A stretch of DNA of 33,540 bases. Source: Candidatus Altarchaeota archaeon. GTDB lineage: Archaea; Altiarchaeota; Altiarchaeia; IMC4; QMZM01. Positions 1-8,534 of this stretch are shown here, in pieces. The translations under genes and the position numbers were made by a program. The first letter of the stretch is position 1. Every line of letters starts with the position of its first letter. Below the pieces are notes generated by a model. That model saw only the letters and a program-made list of their open reading frames with translations, was not told the origin of the DNA and searched no databases. The stretch covers positions 1-33,540 of the forward strand of contig JAFGDV010000025.1 of assembly GCA_016931955.1 (NCBI GenBank). Reading direction: 5' to 3'.

Positions 1-2
1 AA

Positions 3-3000
3 GACCAGAATCTAAACTACACGAACATTTCAGTCTACGAAAACTTCGGATGCTACGACAACCAAACACAAATACTGACAAGAGAAGGATGGAAACACTT
101 CCAAGAACTAGAAGACGAAGAAGTGGCGACACTGAATCCGGAAAAAGGCTTAGAATGGCATAAACCAACAGAACACCAAACCTACGACTATAACGGAGAA
201 ATGTATGAGATCACACTAGAAGACAACACATCCCTACTAGTTTCACCAGAACATAGAGTCTATAGTAGAATAGAAGATCAGATTAATCTAAACAATTTCA
301 GCAATTCTTCGGTAGTATACACTTTGATTCCATACTTCTCCAATGCCTTTAATCTCCTCTCCTTAGACCAAAGCCCAACTGAAAGTTCAGAACTCTTAAA
401 CCAGAAACACAGAGCAGTATATGGAACATCCTTAACATGCGAAGACAATATATCAGCTGCTTTAGAACTGAAATCCTTGAATTTTTCTTCTTCGACAACC
501 TCCACAAACAAATTTAAGTGCTCTAGTACCTCATCAAATTCCCCCTCCGAGATCCTCGATTTCAAACAGATTTCTCCCTTGTGTTTAATTAATTCTTTAA
601 TACAAAGTGAAGGCGTATACAATTCAAATACTTCAAATGATGTTATTAACTGCCTTGTCGTGGACTCTCTCTTAAAGAATGAGAATAAAACATTCATATC
701 CACAACAAGTCTCATCTACAGCCACCCTTGCCTCTTCCACTCACTAATAATCTCCCCCTCAGCAGATCTAGAAAGCTTCGAACACTGTTCATCAGTTAAC
801 TCCGACTTCTCCAGTAACTTATCCACTCTCTTCAGAATCAGATCTCTCGTCAATCTAAGCCTCACCAATGACTTAATATCCGCCCGCAACTCAGATGCTG
901 TTGCCTTATCTAATCTAACACCCGGTAGCTTAACAACAATCTCCGCCATAAATACTAATACACAGAACAACTATTTAAATAAATTCACACTAATGAAGGT
1001 CTCCGAGATTTATGGAACCGATAAGCAGCTACTATTCTTAGACGGAAACCTGAACACTATAAAAGTCACAAAAATAGAGAAAACCTTATACTCTGGCAGA
1101 ATCTACGACGTCACCGTACGAAACCACATCATACTCATAAAAAGAGACGGCAAACCAATATGGAGCGGTAACTCCTACAGTTTAGTGAATTCAACAGTGA
1201 CCACCCAAAACGGAACATTCACAGTAACATTGGGCGTGCTGGCAGACGGCAACTATAACATCACCGCAACAACATACGACAACGCAACAAATTCTAACTC
1301 AGATTCTGTTATCGTAGCAGCAGACACCATAGCACCAACCACAAACGCAACAGCAATCAAAGATGATTCTTCTCCGTATACATTCAACACGTGGACGAAC
1401 TCATCCTATATCAACATAACACTGACATGCGACGACGGACTAGGAACAGGCTGTGATATGACACTCTACTGTATTGACGCAAGCAACTCCTGCGAACCCG
1501 ATAAAGCATATATGATTTCATGGGATTACAGGCAGCCAATCTCTTTCCTGAACACTGCAGGAAACCAGACAGATTATCAGGTGAAGATAAACCTAAATTC
1601 TTCAAATGTCGGCTCGAACTGGAACTGGACAAACAACGGAGACGACATAAGATTCACTTACTATAATTCCTCAAGCGACACAGAAGGATTAATCCCGTAC
1701 TGGATCGAGTCCTGGAACTCCACAACCAATATAACGCTAATCTGGGTGAACGTGCCTTTCATGGAGAACAACACAAACACAACAATCTATATGTACTATG
1801 GAAACCCATCGGCTGTTTCTATGAATGACGGCAACGCTACTTTCGTTTTCTTCGACGACTTCGCTGACGATGATATCTTAGATTGGGGAAAGGGAGGGGA
1901 TACATCCACTATCTCAGTTTCGGGAGGTGTCGTTACCATAAACGATCCCTCATCAGTTACATCCATCACTCACTCATTTAACGCTCTCTCCAGCGTTCGT
2001 CTGAGAGGTAGCTTCAAGACAAACATTGGCTGGGTTAGTCTTTCAACATCTGGAGACTGCTATGCTGTAGGCTACTGCTCTGGAGGAGGATGCGATGGCG
2101 GCCCAAACACAATCAACTACTACGGCTCAGATCTATTCTACCACTTAGTCGGTCCAGCGCCATACAACATCTTCCACACAGTTGAGATAAGGGATGCTAC
2201 TCCAAATGTCCAAAATACAGCTGATTACTCCGTCGACTTAACTGAGGTAACCAACAAAGATCAAGCCTCATTGACAGCGTCTGTGAACCAAGTCAGATTC
2301 CAAGCTAGCAACCTAAATGATCCCACAGCATATTTGGATTGGATCCTTATTGCAAAATATGGCTCACCCGAACCCGTAGCTTCCCTTGGCAGTGAAGAAA
2401 ACCAAACACCAGTAATCCAAGTCACGGCTGACGGAGTCTCTTACATCCGATTCAAATCCAATGATGTTGTAGAAAACACTGAATACACAAAGAACAAAAC
2501 AATAAAGATCGACTACACTCCGCCGAACATCACAATAGTGAATCCCACAAATAATACAAACCTCTCAGATGGTATAAGTTGGACCTGGATCAATATTTCC
2601 ACAGATGAAAACGCATCCTGCAGATACAACCTATCAGTCGCAGACTTCGACTACGCTACTCAGGGAACAACCTTCACCAACACCGGCGGAACAACACACT
2701 CATTCAACTACAGCGGGTTAACGGACGGACAAAACTACACCCTCTACTATAAATGCAATGATTCTACATTGGGCAACATTAATCCATCGTCGGTGATGCA
2801 TACTTTCGGAGTGAACCAGACTCTCGCAAACAACCCGCCAACTAAACCTTCTCTGAACAGCCCAGACAACGCATCCTACGTGAACAAAAACTATGCCATC
2901 CTGAATTGGACCTGCCTTGACTCAGACGGAGACAACATGACAGCATACGTCTACGGAGACAATTCTACGGCGACAACACTCATAAATACAACCACAAACT

Positions 3001-6000
3001 GCCAAAACGGCACATCATACACTTACAACTGGACCAACCTCAACGAAACCACCTACTACTGGAAAGTCACATGCAACGACAGCAGCCTAGCGAACACATC
3101 AGACACATACCAGTTCACGGCAGACTGGACTCCTCCGACCACCAATGTCTCGGCGATGGAAGACGACTCCTCCACTTATACATTCAACACATGGACAAAC
3201 TCCAGTTATGTAAACGTGACACTAAACTGCACTGATCCAGACTGCGACACAACACAATACTGCACAGAGCTTGTGAACGGTTGCGTGCCAAACACAGTCT
3301 ATTCTGTGCCAGTGCAGGTTGCAGCAGAAGGAACCACTTATATAAAGTTCAGAAGCAACGACAGCGCTGGTAATCTAGAAGACATAAAGAATAAGACGAT
3401 AAGAATAGACTCAACAGCTCCAACCACTAACGCCACAGCGGTCAAAGACGACGGCTCACCTTACACCTTCGACACATGGACGAATTCAAGTTATGTAGGC
3501 ATAAATCTAAACTGTTCCGATAGTTCAGGAGCTGGCTGTGATAAAACACTATACTGCATAGATAACAACAACAGCTGTGACCCAGGTATAGACCGGGATT
3601 ATTGGAACTCTTGGGGATATAAGAAGATTATCGTAATCTCAGAAACAGATAACGCAGACAGAACAAAAAGACCGATTGAAGTCAACGTAACCGGCCTTAA
3701 ACTTCTTACTGATAATTGCACCAAAGAGATAAGAGTTGTTGATGAAAATAACAAAGAAGTGCCTTCCCAAGTTATTGATTCAGGAGGCCAAACGCTACCA
3801 GAAGGAAGTCAGTGGTGTAAGATAGCATTTTTAGTCGATGTTTCGGCAAATTCCCGTACAAGCTACTCCGTCTACTACGCTAATTCAGAAGCTACAGCAC
3901 CCAACTACACTTCATCCAGTGATCTAAGTATCAATGAAGGCAGTGGAACTCTTACAGCAGAAACAGCTTATTACCGATTAAGACTTCAGTCAAACGGCAT
4001 GTATGGAGACACGTGGTACGATAAATCCCATGCAGAGAATATCCTAACAGTTTCTAATTTAGGAGAAGGCACACCAAGGGAGTTTTATACAAATGTTGGA
4101 GGAGCTGATGATGTAGAACCCTACGTTAACAACTACATAACAGGCGCGTATTCCTGTAACTTAGAGAGAGGCGCGCTAAGAACAGTTTACACTTGCTCGA
4201 TCACAGACTACAACGTAGCAGGCATGAAAGTGAACAATACAAAGACGTTCATTTTCTGGACGAACCAGAGCTACTTCGAGTACAAAAACGAGCTCTGGTG
4301 CAATCAAACCAACTGTAATGGAACCTTAATCACGGCACATCTGGATTGGCCAGCAGATTGTAATAACGAACAATTTTACAACGGAACGTATGTATCCAGC
4401 GGCGGAAATAACGAGGTCACAAACAATCCATCCGAAGGATTAATCTGCACTTGGATCCATTGCAGAGAACAATATGCATGCCTATGGGCCCCTCCAAGAT
4501 ATTCAAACGACCTGCATTGGTTAAGATTCGGCTATAATAGTGACGCAGACACCACTGTTTGGTGGTCCCAGCACATGCACTCCAAGTGGATTTCAAACAC
4601 GAATAAGGTCGAAGCCAGAGTCGCGTTGTGGGTTGAATATAATGATTCCCAGCCATCTCTTCTAGACTACCAGAACATTGTAGACCCAGAATTTAAAGAA
4701 TACGCCAAAAATTTAAGCGTAGAAATCAGTAATGAAATGGATTCTTCAGTTATACAAATCACTCAAGAAGGGGCCTCATATATCCGATACAGAAGCAACG
4801 ACACTCTGGGGAACCTGGAAACAACGCAGTCAAAGACTATCAGGATAGACTATAGTCCGCCACAGATCACTTTAGTGTACCCCATAAACAACACCAACCT
4901 GTCAGCTGGGACCACGTGGACGTGGATAAACATAAGCACAGACGAGAACGCAGTCTGCAAATACAACCTAACAACTGCAGCATTCGACTACGGAACACAG
5001 GGGACACAGTTCACGACAACTGGAGGAACAACTCACTCATTCAATTATCTTGGACTAAGCGACGGACAAAACTACACCCTCTACTATAAATGCAATGATT
5101 CAACAGTAGGGAACATAAATCCAAGTTCAATAATGCACGCCTTCGGAGTGAACCCAACACCAAATAGACCACCCAACAAACCCTCTCTCAACAGCCCAGC
5201 GAACGGAGCAGGAAACCAGAATCTTTCACCGACACTGAATGTCACAGTAACAGACCCAGACGCAGACCAGATGAACGTATTATTCTACAACAACGCGACT
5301 GGAACACAGATAGGGATAACACAAGTAAATGTGGCAAATGGAAGCACGGCAACAGTGACATGGTTGAATCTGAACTATGGAACAACCTATGGATGGTATG
5401 CGAATGCCACAGACGGAGAATACATGAACAAAAGCGACGTGTGGAGTTTCACGACAAGGTCTGCGCCAGGCTTCACAGTAAACCTGAACACACCAGAAAA
5501 CCAGACCAAGACAAACGATAATACAACCGACTTCAACTTCAATGTTACGGGGACAGAAACCATATACAATTGCACGCTGAAAGTAGACAACATAGACAGA
5601 GGAAACAACGACTCAGTGCAGAACAATACTCCCACGACGATTACTTCAACACCGCTCACAGACGGAGCACACAACTGGCACATAAACTGCACCACAGGTG
5701 GACTAACAAACAAGAGCGAGATACGGCAGATAACAGTAGACACTCAGCCGCCGAATGTGACCTTGCAGTCTCCATTTAATGGAAGCACGGACCTGGATGG
5801 GAACCTGACGTTCACCTACCATGTGAGAGATAATCTGGCAAACAACCTAAACTGCACACTATATACAGATATTAATGGTCCATGGCAGCCCAACCAAAGC
5901 CAGAATACAACGAATAACAGCGTAGACACATTCACATTGAATAACACAGGAGACGGCGTCTACGAGTGGAACATACGATGCAGTGACGGAGTGAATCAAG

Positions 6001-8534
6001 CATATGCGCCGGCGAACTATGAAATAACAGTGGATACGGGAACGCCTGAACTGACCCTCAGCTCAACAGATATTGTCTTCTCCAACCCAACACCTCAAAC
6101 AGGGCAGACGATAACGATAACAATAACGGCACACAACCTTGGAGGAATAACGGCGAACAACTATACAGTAGAATTCCTATTAAATGGAATCACACAAGCG
6201 AACAAGACACTGACAACAAGAGCGTATTCGACAAACACGACAACCTTCCAGTGGAACACGACACTTGGAACACACACAATAATGATGGCATTAGACCCGG
6301 AAGACAACATAGCAGAAGTGGATGAAACAAACAACAATGCAACACAGCAGATCACAGTATCTAACCCAGCACCTCCACCCAAGGAATACCTGCACATCTC
6401 TACTTCAGGGAACTGCGTGAACAAGCAGGTAACGATAACGGTAGAAGACGACGACAGCGCCCCAGTACCCAGTGTGAGCGTAGACGTCTACTTCGATGGC
6501 TCAAAAATAGAAAGCAAGACAACCGGATCAAACGGACAAACAACATTCATACCAGAAAACACTGGAACACACACGATAAAGGCAGAGAAGTCAGGGTATG
6601 AACCAGATGAGAAAGACATAACTATATCTTCATGTGAGTCATGCACTGACGGAATAAAGAACCAGGATGAATCAGACACAGACTGCGGAGGCTCTTGCCC
6701 GAAATGCGGGGACGGGAAAAACTGCTCAACAGATGTGGACTGCAGCTCAAGATGGTGCTACAACGGAGTATGCACAACCTCAACCTGCTTCGACGGAATA
6801 CAGGGTCCCGGAGAACTTGGGATAGACTGCGGCGGACCATGCACGCCATGCCCAAGCTGCAACGACAGCATCCTGAACCAGGATGAATCAGACGTGGACT
6901 GCGGAGGTTCTTGTCCGAAATGCGGGGACGGGAAAAACTGCTCAACAGATGTGGACTGCAGCTCAGGATGGTGCTACAATGGTGTGTGCACGACACCCAG
7001 CTGCTTCGACGGCGTCATGAACCAGGACGAGACAAGCATAGACTGCGGCGGAGTCTGCCATGGATGCACGGAAGGAGAACCCTGTTTGATAGATAGGGAC
7101 TGCCTGAGCGGATGGTGCTATAATGGAACATGCACAATACCCACATGCTTCGACGGATTACTGAACCAGAATGAGACAGGAGTGGACTGCGGAGGGCCTT
7201 GTATAGAATGCCACTGCCTGAATGGGGTGTTAGACGAAAACGAAACCGAGGTGGACTGCGGAGGAAGCTGTCCACCATGCGGCTGCATGAACAGGGTAAT
7301 GGATGGAAATGAGACAGATATTGACTGCGGGGGAGAATGCCCTAAATGCACGGAAGGAAGAAGCTGTCTGATAGATGGAGACTGCACCACAGGGTGGTGC
7401 TACAACGGAATATGCTCCATCTCAAGCTGCAACGACAGGATACAGGGGCCAGGAGAGGGAGGGATAGACTGCGGCGGACCATGCACGCCATGCCACTGCC
7501 TCGACAACACGCAAAACGAGGGAGAGGAAGGCGTGGACTGCGGCGGAGAATGCCCCCCATGCAGGCTCATAAGGATCACAACAAACGAAACAGAAACAGG
7601 GGAAATCACCACCATACTCTACAACGCCTCAAGCGTCTGCCTGAACAACAAAAAAGATGCTGGAGAAACAGACATAGACTGCGGAGGACACTGTCCCCCA
7701 TGTAAGGCGAACAAGACCTGTCTAAACAACACAGACTGCCTCTCAGGATGGTGCTATGAAGGCATCTGTAGGATCACCAGATGCGACGACCATATAAAAG
7801 GACCTAGAGAAAACAAAACAGACTGCGGTGGACCATGCGCAGAATGCCCATGGATAAAATTAGACACCCGATGCTACTTGGGAGAAAACCTCACAATAGT
7901 AGTAATAAACCCAATGAAAGAACTACTCCTCACAATAAAAACACCCAAAGGGGAGACACTGGAATACAATATGAGTAAGAGGGGGTTGGAAACCTATCAG
8001 GTGATAACCTACGAACCCAAAGAGGAGGGACTGCATCTGCTGGAGATACAAGAATACGACCAAAGATACGTCAATGTGAGGAGGAAACCGCTAATACCAA
8101 TCCTAGAAGACATACCAGAGGAAGTGAAAAGCCTCTTCATCCCACTGCTACTGATGGGGTTATTCACGTACTGGTGGAGGAAAAGACGGACGGCTATCGT
8201 AATAGATGAATCCGTAATCAAAAAGCTCACAGAAGACCCCACATTAGCCAAAAAATACAGGAGGATTTACACAGCCACAGAAACATGGAAAGACCTAACA
8301 GAGATAAAAGAATTAGTCTTCATAGAACTCACAGAAGCTGAGATAGACGAAGCAGAGAACCTATCGGACAGATATGGGATACTAGTCAAGGACGCGAGAA
8401 CATTGATGCTATGCAGGAGGCTGAGGGCTAAGAAACTCATAACCGGAACAGAATTCCCGGAGGAGATCAGGGAAAACTTTGAAGGCACAAAGATAACAAA
8501 CATAGAAAAAGAACTAAAACAGAAAAGACTATAA
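3..8534 (+). CDS. Giant modular surface protein (5' end outside window): intein-interrupted N-terminal region, Ig-like repeats, DUF2341-like module, CARDB-like domain, Cys-rich repeat array, one C-terminal TM helix and a cytoplasmic PIN-like tail
   Basis: Frame open from nt 3 (DQNLNYTNISVYENFG|CYDNQTQ...) to the stop at 8534. Repeated 'APTTNATAxKDDxSPYTFxTWTNSSY...IRFKSND' units, many N-x-S/T sequons, CARDB-like stretch 'VFSNPTPQTGQTITITITAHNLGG...EVDETNN', TM 'SLFIPLLLMGLFTYWW' followed by RKRR. Confidence 0.9.
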   Translation, partial: DQNLNYTNISVYENFGCYDNQTQILTREGWKHFQELEDEEVATLNPEKGLEWHKPTEHQTYDYNGEMYEITLEDNTSLLVSPEHRVYSRIEDQINLNNFSNSSVVYTLIPYFSNAFNLLSLDQSPTESSELLNQKHRAVYGTSLTCEDNISAALELKSLNFSSSTTSTNKFKCSSTSSNSPSEILDFKQISPLCLINSLIQSEGVYNSNTSNDVINCLVVDSLLKNENKTFISTTSLIYSHPCLFHSLIISPSADLESFEHCSSVNSDFSSNLSTLFRIRSLVNLSLTNDLISARNSDAVALSNLTPGSLTTISAINTNTQNNYLNKFTLMKVSEIYGTDKQLLFLDGNLNTIKVTKIEKTLYSGRIYDVTVRNHIILIKRDGKPIWSGNSYSLVNSTVTTQNGTFTVTLGVLADGNYNITATTYDNATNSNSDSVIVAADTIAPTTNATAIKDDSSPYTFNTWTNSSYINITLTCDDGLGTGCDMTLYCIDASNSCEPDKAYMISWDYRQPISFLNTAGNQTDYQVKINLNSSNVGSNWNWTNNGDDIRFTYYNSSSDTEGLIPYWIESWNSTTNITLIWVNVPFMENNTNTTIYMYYGNPSAVSMNDGNATFVFFDDFADDDILDWGKGGDTSTISVSGGVVTINDPSSVTSITHSFNALSSVRLRGSFKTNIGWVSLSTSGDCYAVGYCSGGGCDGGPNTINYYGSDLFYHLVGPAPYNIFHTVEIRDATPNVQNTADYSVDLTEVTNKDQASLTASVNQVRFQASNLNDPTAYLDWILIAKYGSPEPVASLGSEENQTPVIQVTADGVSYIRFKSNDVVENTEYTKNKTIKIDYTPPNITIVNPTNNTNLSDGISWTWINISTDENASCRYNLSVADFDYATQGTTFTNTGGTTHSFNYSGLTDGQNYTLYYKCNDSTLGNINPSSVMHTFGVNQTLANNPPTKPSLNSPDNASYVNKNYAILNWTCLDSDGDNMTAYVYGDNSTATTLINTTTNCQNGTSYTYNWTNLNETTYYWKVTCNDSSLANTSDTYQFTADWTPPTTNVSAMEDDSSTYTFNTWTNSSYVNVTLNCTDPDCDTTQYCTELVNGCVPNTVYSVPVQVAAEGTTYIKFRSNDSAGNLEDIKNKTIRIDSTAPTTNATAVKDDGSPYTFDTWTNSSYVGINLNCSDSSGAGCDKTLYCIDNNNSCDPGIDRDYWNSWGYKKIIVISETDNADRTKRPIEVNVTGLKLLTDNCTKEIRVVDENNKEVPSQVIDSGGQTLPEGSQWCKIAFLVDVSANSRTSYSVYYANSEATAPNYTSSSDLSINEGSGTLTAETAYYRLRLQSNGMYGDTWYDKSHAENILTVSNLGEGTPREFYTNVGGADDVEPYVNNYITGAYSCNLERGALRTVYTCSITDYNVAGMKVNNTKTFIFWTNQSYFEYKNELWCNQTNCNGTLITAHLDWPADCNNEQFYNGTYVSSGGNNEVTNNPSEGLICTWIHCREQYACLWAPPRYSNDLHWLRFGYNSDADTTVWWSQHMHSKWISNTNKVEARVALWVEYNDSQPSLLDYQNIVDPEFKEYAKNLSVEISNEMDSSVIQITQEGASYIRYRSNDTLGNLETTQSKTIRIDYSPPQITLVYPINNTNLSAGTTWTWINISTDENAVCKYNLTTAAFDYGTQGTQFTTTGGTTHSFNYLGLSDGQNYTLYYKCNDSTVGNINPSSIMHAFGVNPTPNRPPNKPSLNSPANGAGNQNLSPTLNVTVTDPDADQMNVLFYNNATGTQIGITQVNVANGSTATVTWLNLNYGTTYGWYANATDGEYMNKSDVWSFTTRSAPGFTVNLNTPENQTKTNDNTTDFNFNVTGTETIYNCTLKVDNIDRGNNDSVQNNTPTTITSTPLTDGAHNWHINCTTGGLTNKSEIRQITVDTQPPNVTLQSPFNGSTDLDGNLTFTYHVRDNLANNLNCTLYTDINGPWQPNQSQNTTNNSVDTFTLNNTGDGVYEWNIRCSDGVNQAYAPANYEITVDTGTPELTLSSTDIVFSNPTPQTGQTITITITAHNLGGITANNYTVEFLLNGITQANKTLTTRAYSTNTTTFQWNTTLGTHTIMMALDPEDNIAEVDETNNNATQQITVSNPAPPPKEYLHISTSGNCVNKQVTITVEDDDSAPVPSVSVDVYFDGSKIESKTTGSNGQTTFIPENTGTHTIKAEKSGYEPDEKDITISSCESCTDGIKNQDESDTDCGGSCPKCGDGKNCSTDVDCSSRWCYNGVCTTSTCFDGIQGPGELGIDCGGPCTPCPSCNDSILNQDESDVDCGGSCPKCGDGKNCSTDVDCSSGWCYNGVCTTPSCFDGVMNQDETSIDCGGVCHGCTEGEPCLIDRDCLSGWCYNGTCTIPTCFDGLLNQNETGVDCGGPCIECHCLNGVLDENETEVDCGGSCPPCGCMNRVMDGNETDIDCGGECPKCTEGRSCLIDGDCTTGWCYNGICSISSCNDRIQGPGEGGIDCGGPCTPCHCLDNTQNEGEEGVDCGGECPPCRLIRITTNETETGEITTILYNASSVCLNNKKDAGETDIDCGGHCPPCKANKTCLNNTDCLSGWCYEGICRITRCDDHIKGPRENKTDCGGPCAECPWIKLDTRCYLGENLTIVVINPMKELLLTIKTPKGETLEYNMSKRGLETYQVITYEPKEEGLHLLEIQEYDQRYVNVRRKPLIPILEDIPEEVKSLFIPLLLMGLFTYWWRKRRTAIVIDESVIKKLTEDPTLAKKYRRIYTATETWKDLTEIKELVFIELTEAEIDEAENLSDRYGILVKDARTLMLCRRLRAKKLITGTEFPEEIRENFEGTKITNIEKELKQKRL
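278..715 (-). CDS. PIN-domain ribonuclease toxin (VapC-like), antisense inside the intein
   Basis: MRLVVDMNVLFSFFK...LYTPSLCIKELIKHKGEI...HVKDVPYTALCFW...LWSKERRLKALEKYGIKVYTTEELL: PIN motifs (N-terminal VVDxN, mid KEL, KDVPYTAL, WSKxxRL). ATG directly abuts the antitoxin TAG. Confidence 0.87.
   Translation of the reverse strand: MRLVVDMNVLFSFFKRESTTRQLITSFEVFELYTPSLCIKELIKHKGEICLKSRISEGEFDEVLEHLNLFVEVVEEEKFKDFSSKAADILSSHVKDVPYTALCFWFKSSELSVGLWSKERRLKALEKYGIKVYTTEELLKLFRLI
716..949 (-). CDS. VapB-like antitoxin, antisense inside the intein (start at MAEIVV; the ORF track extends to 970)
   Basis: MAEIVVKLPGVRLDKATASELRADIKSLVRLRLTRDLILKRVDKLLEKSELTDEQCSKLSRSAEGEIISEWKRQGWL. C-terminal 'KSELTDEQCSKLSR' resembles archaeal VapB tails; immediately upstream of and same strand as the PIN toxin. 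Confidence 0.75.
   Translation of the reverse strand: MAEIVVKLPGVRLDKATASELRADIKSLVRLRLTRDLILKRVDKLLEKSELTDEQCSKLSRSAEGEIISEWKRQGWL
972..985 (-). promoter_or_regulatory. Archaeal TATA box for the antitoxin-toxin operon (leaderless type)
   Basis: Minus strand reads ...GAATTTATTTAAATAGTTG..., centred about 29 nt upstream of the antitoxin ATG (949), the expected spacing for a leaderless archaeal transcript. Confidence 0.6.
6630..7850 (+). repeat. Cys-rich tandem repeats within the surface protein (CxDGixNxdExdxDCGGxCpxC ... CxxdxDCxsgWCYNGxC)
   Basis: About ten copies of 'DCGG' with alternating 'GWCYNG' units in the translated frame; near-identical nucleotide repeats around 6700 and 6915. Confidence 0.85.

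Larger units (their letters stand above)
51..1172 (+). mobile_element. Intein (about 374 aa) in the surface protein; Hint blocks A, B, F and G present, no homing endonuclease domain in the intein frame
   Basis: Block A 'CYDNQTQILTREGWKHFQEL' (Cys1 at 51-53), block B 'GEMYEITLEDNTSLLVSPEHRVYSR', block F 'SGRIYDVTVRNHIILIKRDGKPIW', C-terminal '...SGN' then +1 Ser (Asn 1170-1172, Ser 1173). Flanks rejoin as a plausible Ig-like segment 'NISVYENFG|SYSLVNSTVTTQNGTFTVTLGVLADGNYNITATTYDNA'. Confidence 0.88.

Noticed and set aside
1411-1632. Minus ORF 73 aa in the surface gene, considered as another antisense gene like the intein cassette
   Set aside because: Low-complexity translation, no motif, no promoter; unlike the 278-949 cassette it shows no protein-family features.
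6622-7705. Several ORFs on both strands (e.g. 6622-6996 -, 6695-6886 +, 7015-7278 -, 7346-7705 +)
   Set aside because: Shadow frames of the Cys-rich repeat array; internally repetitive translations with no family features.
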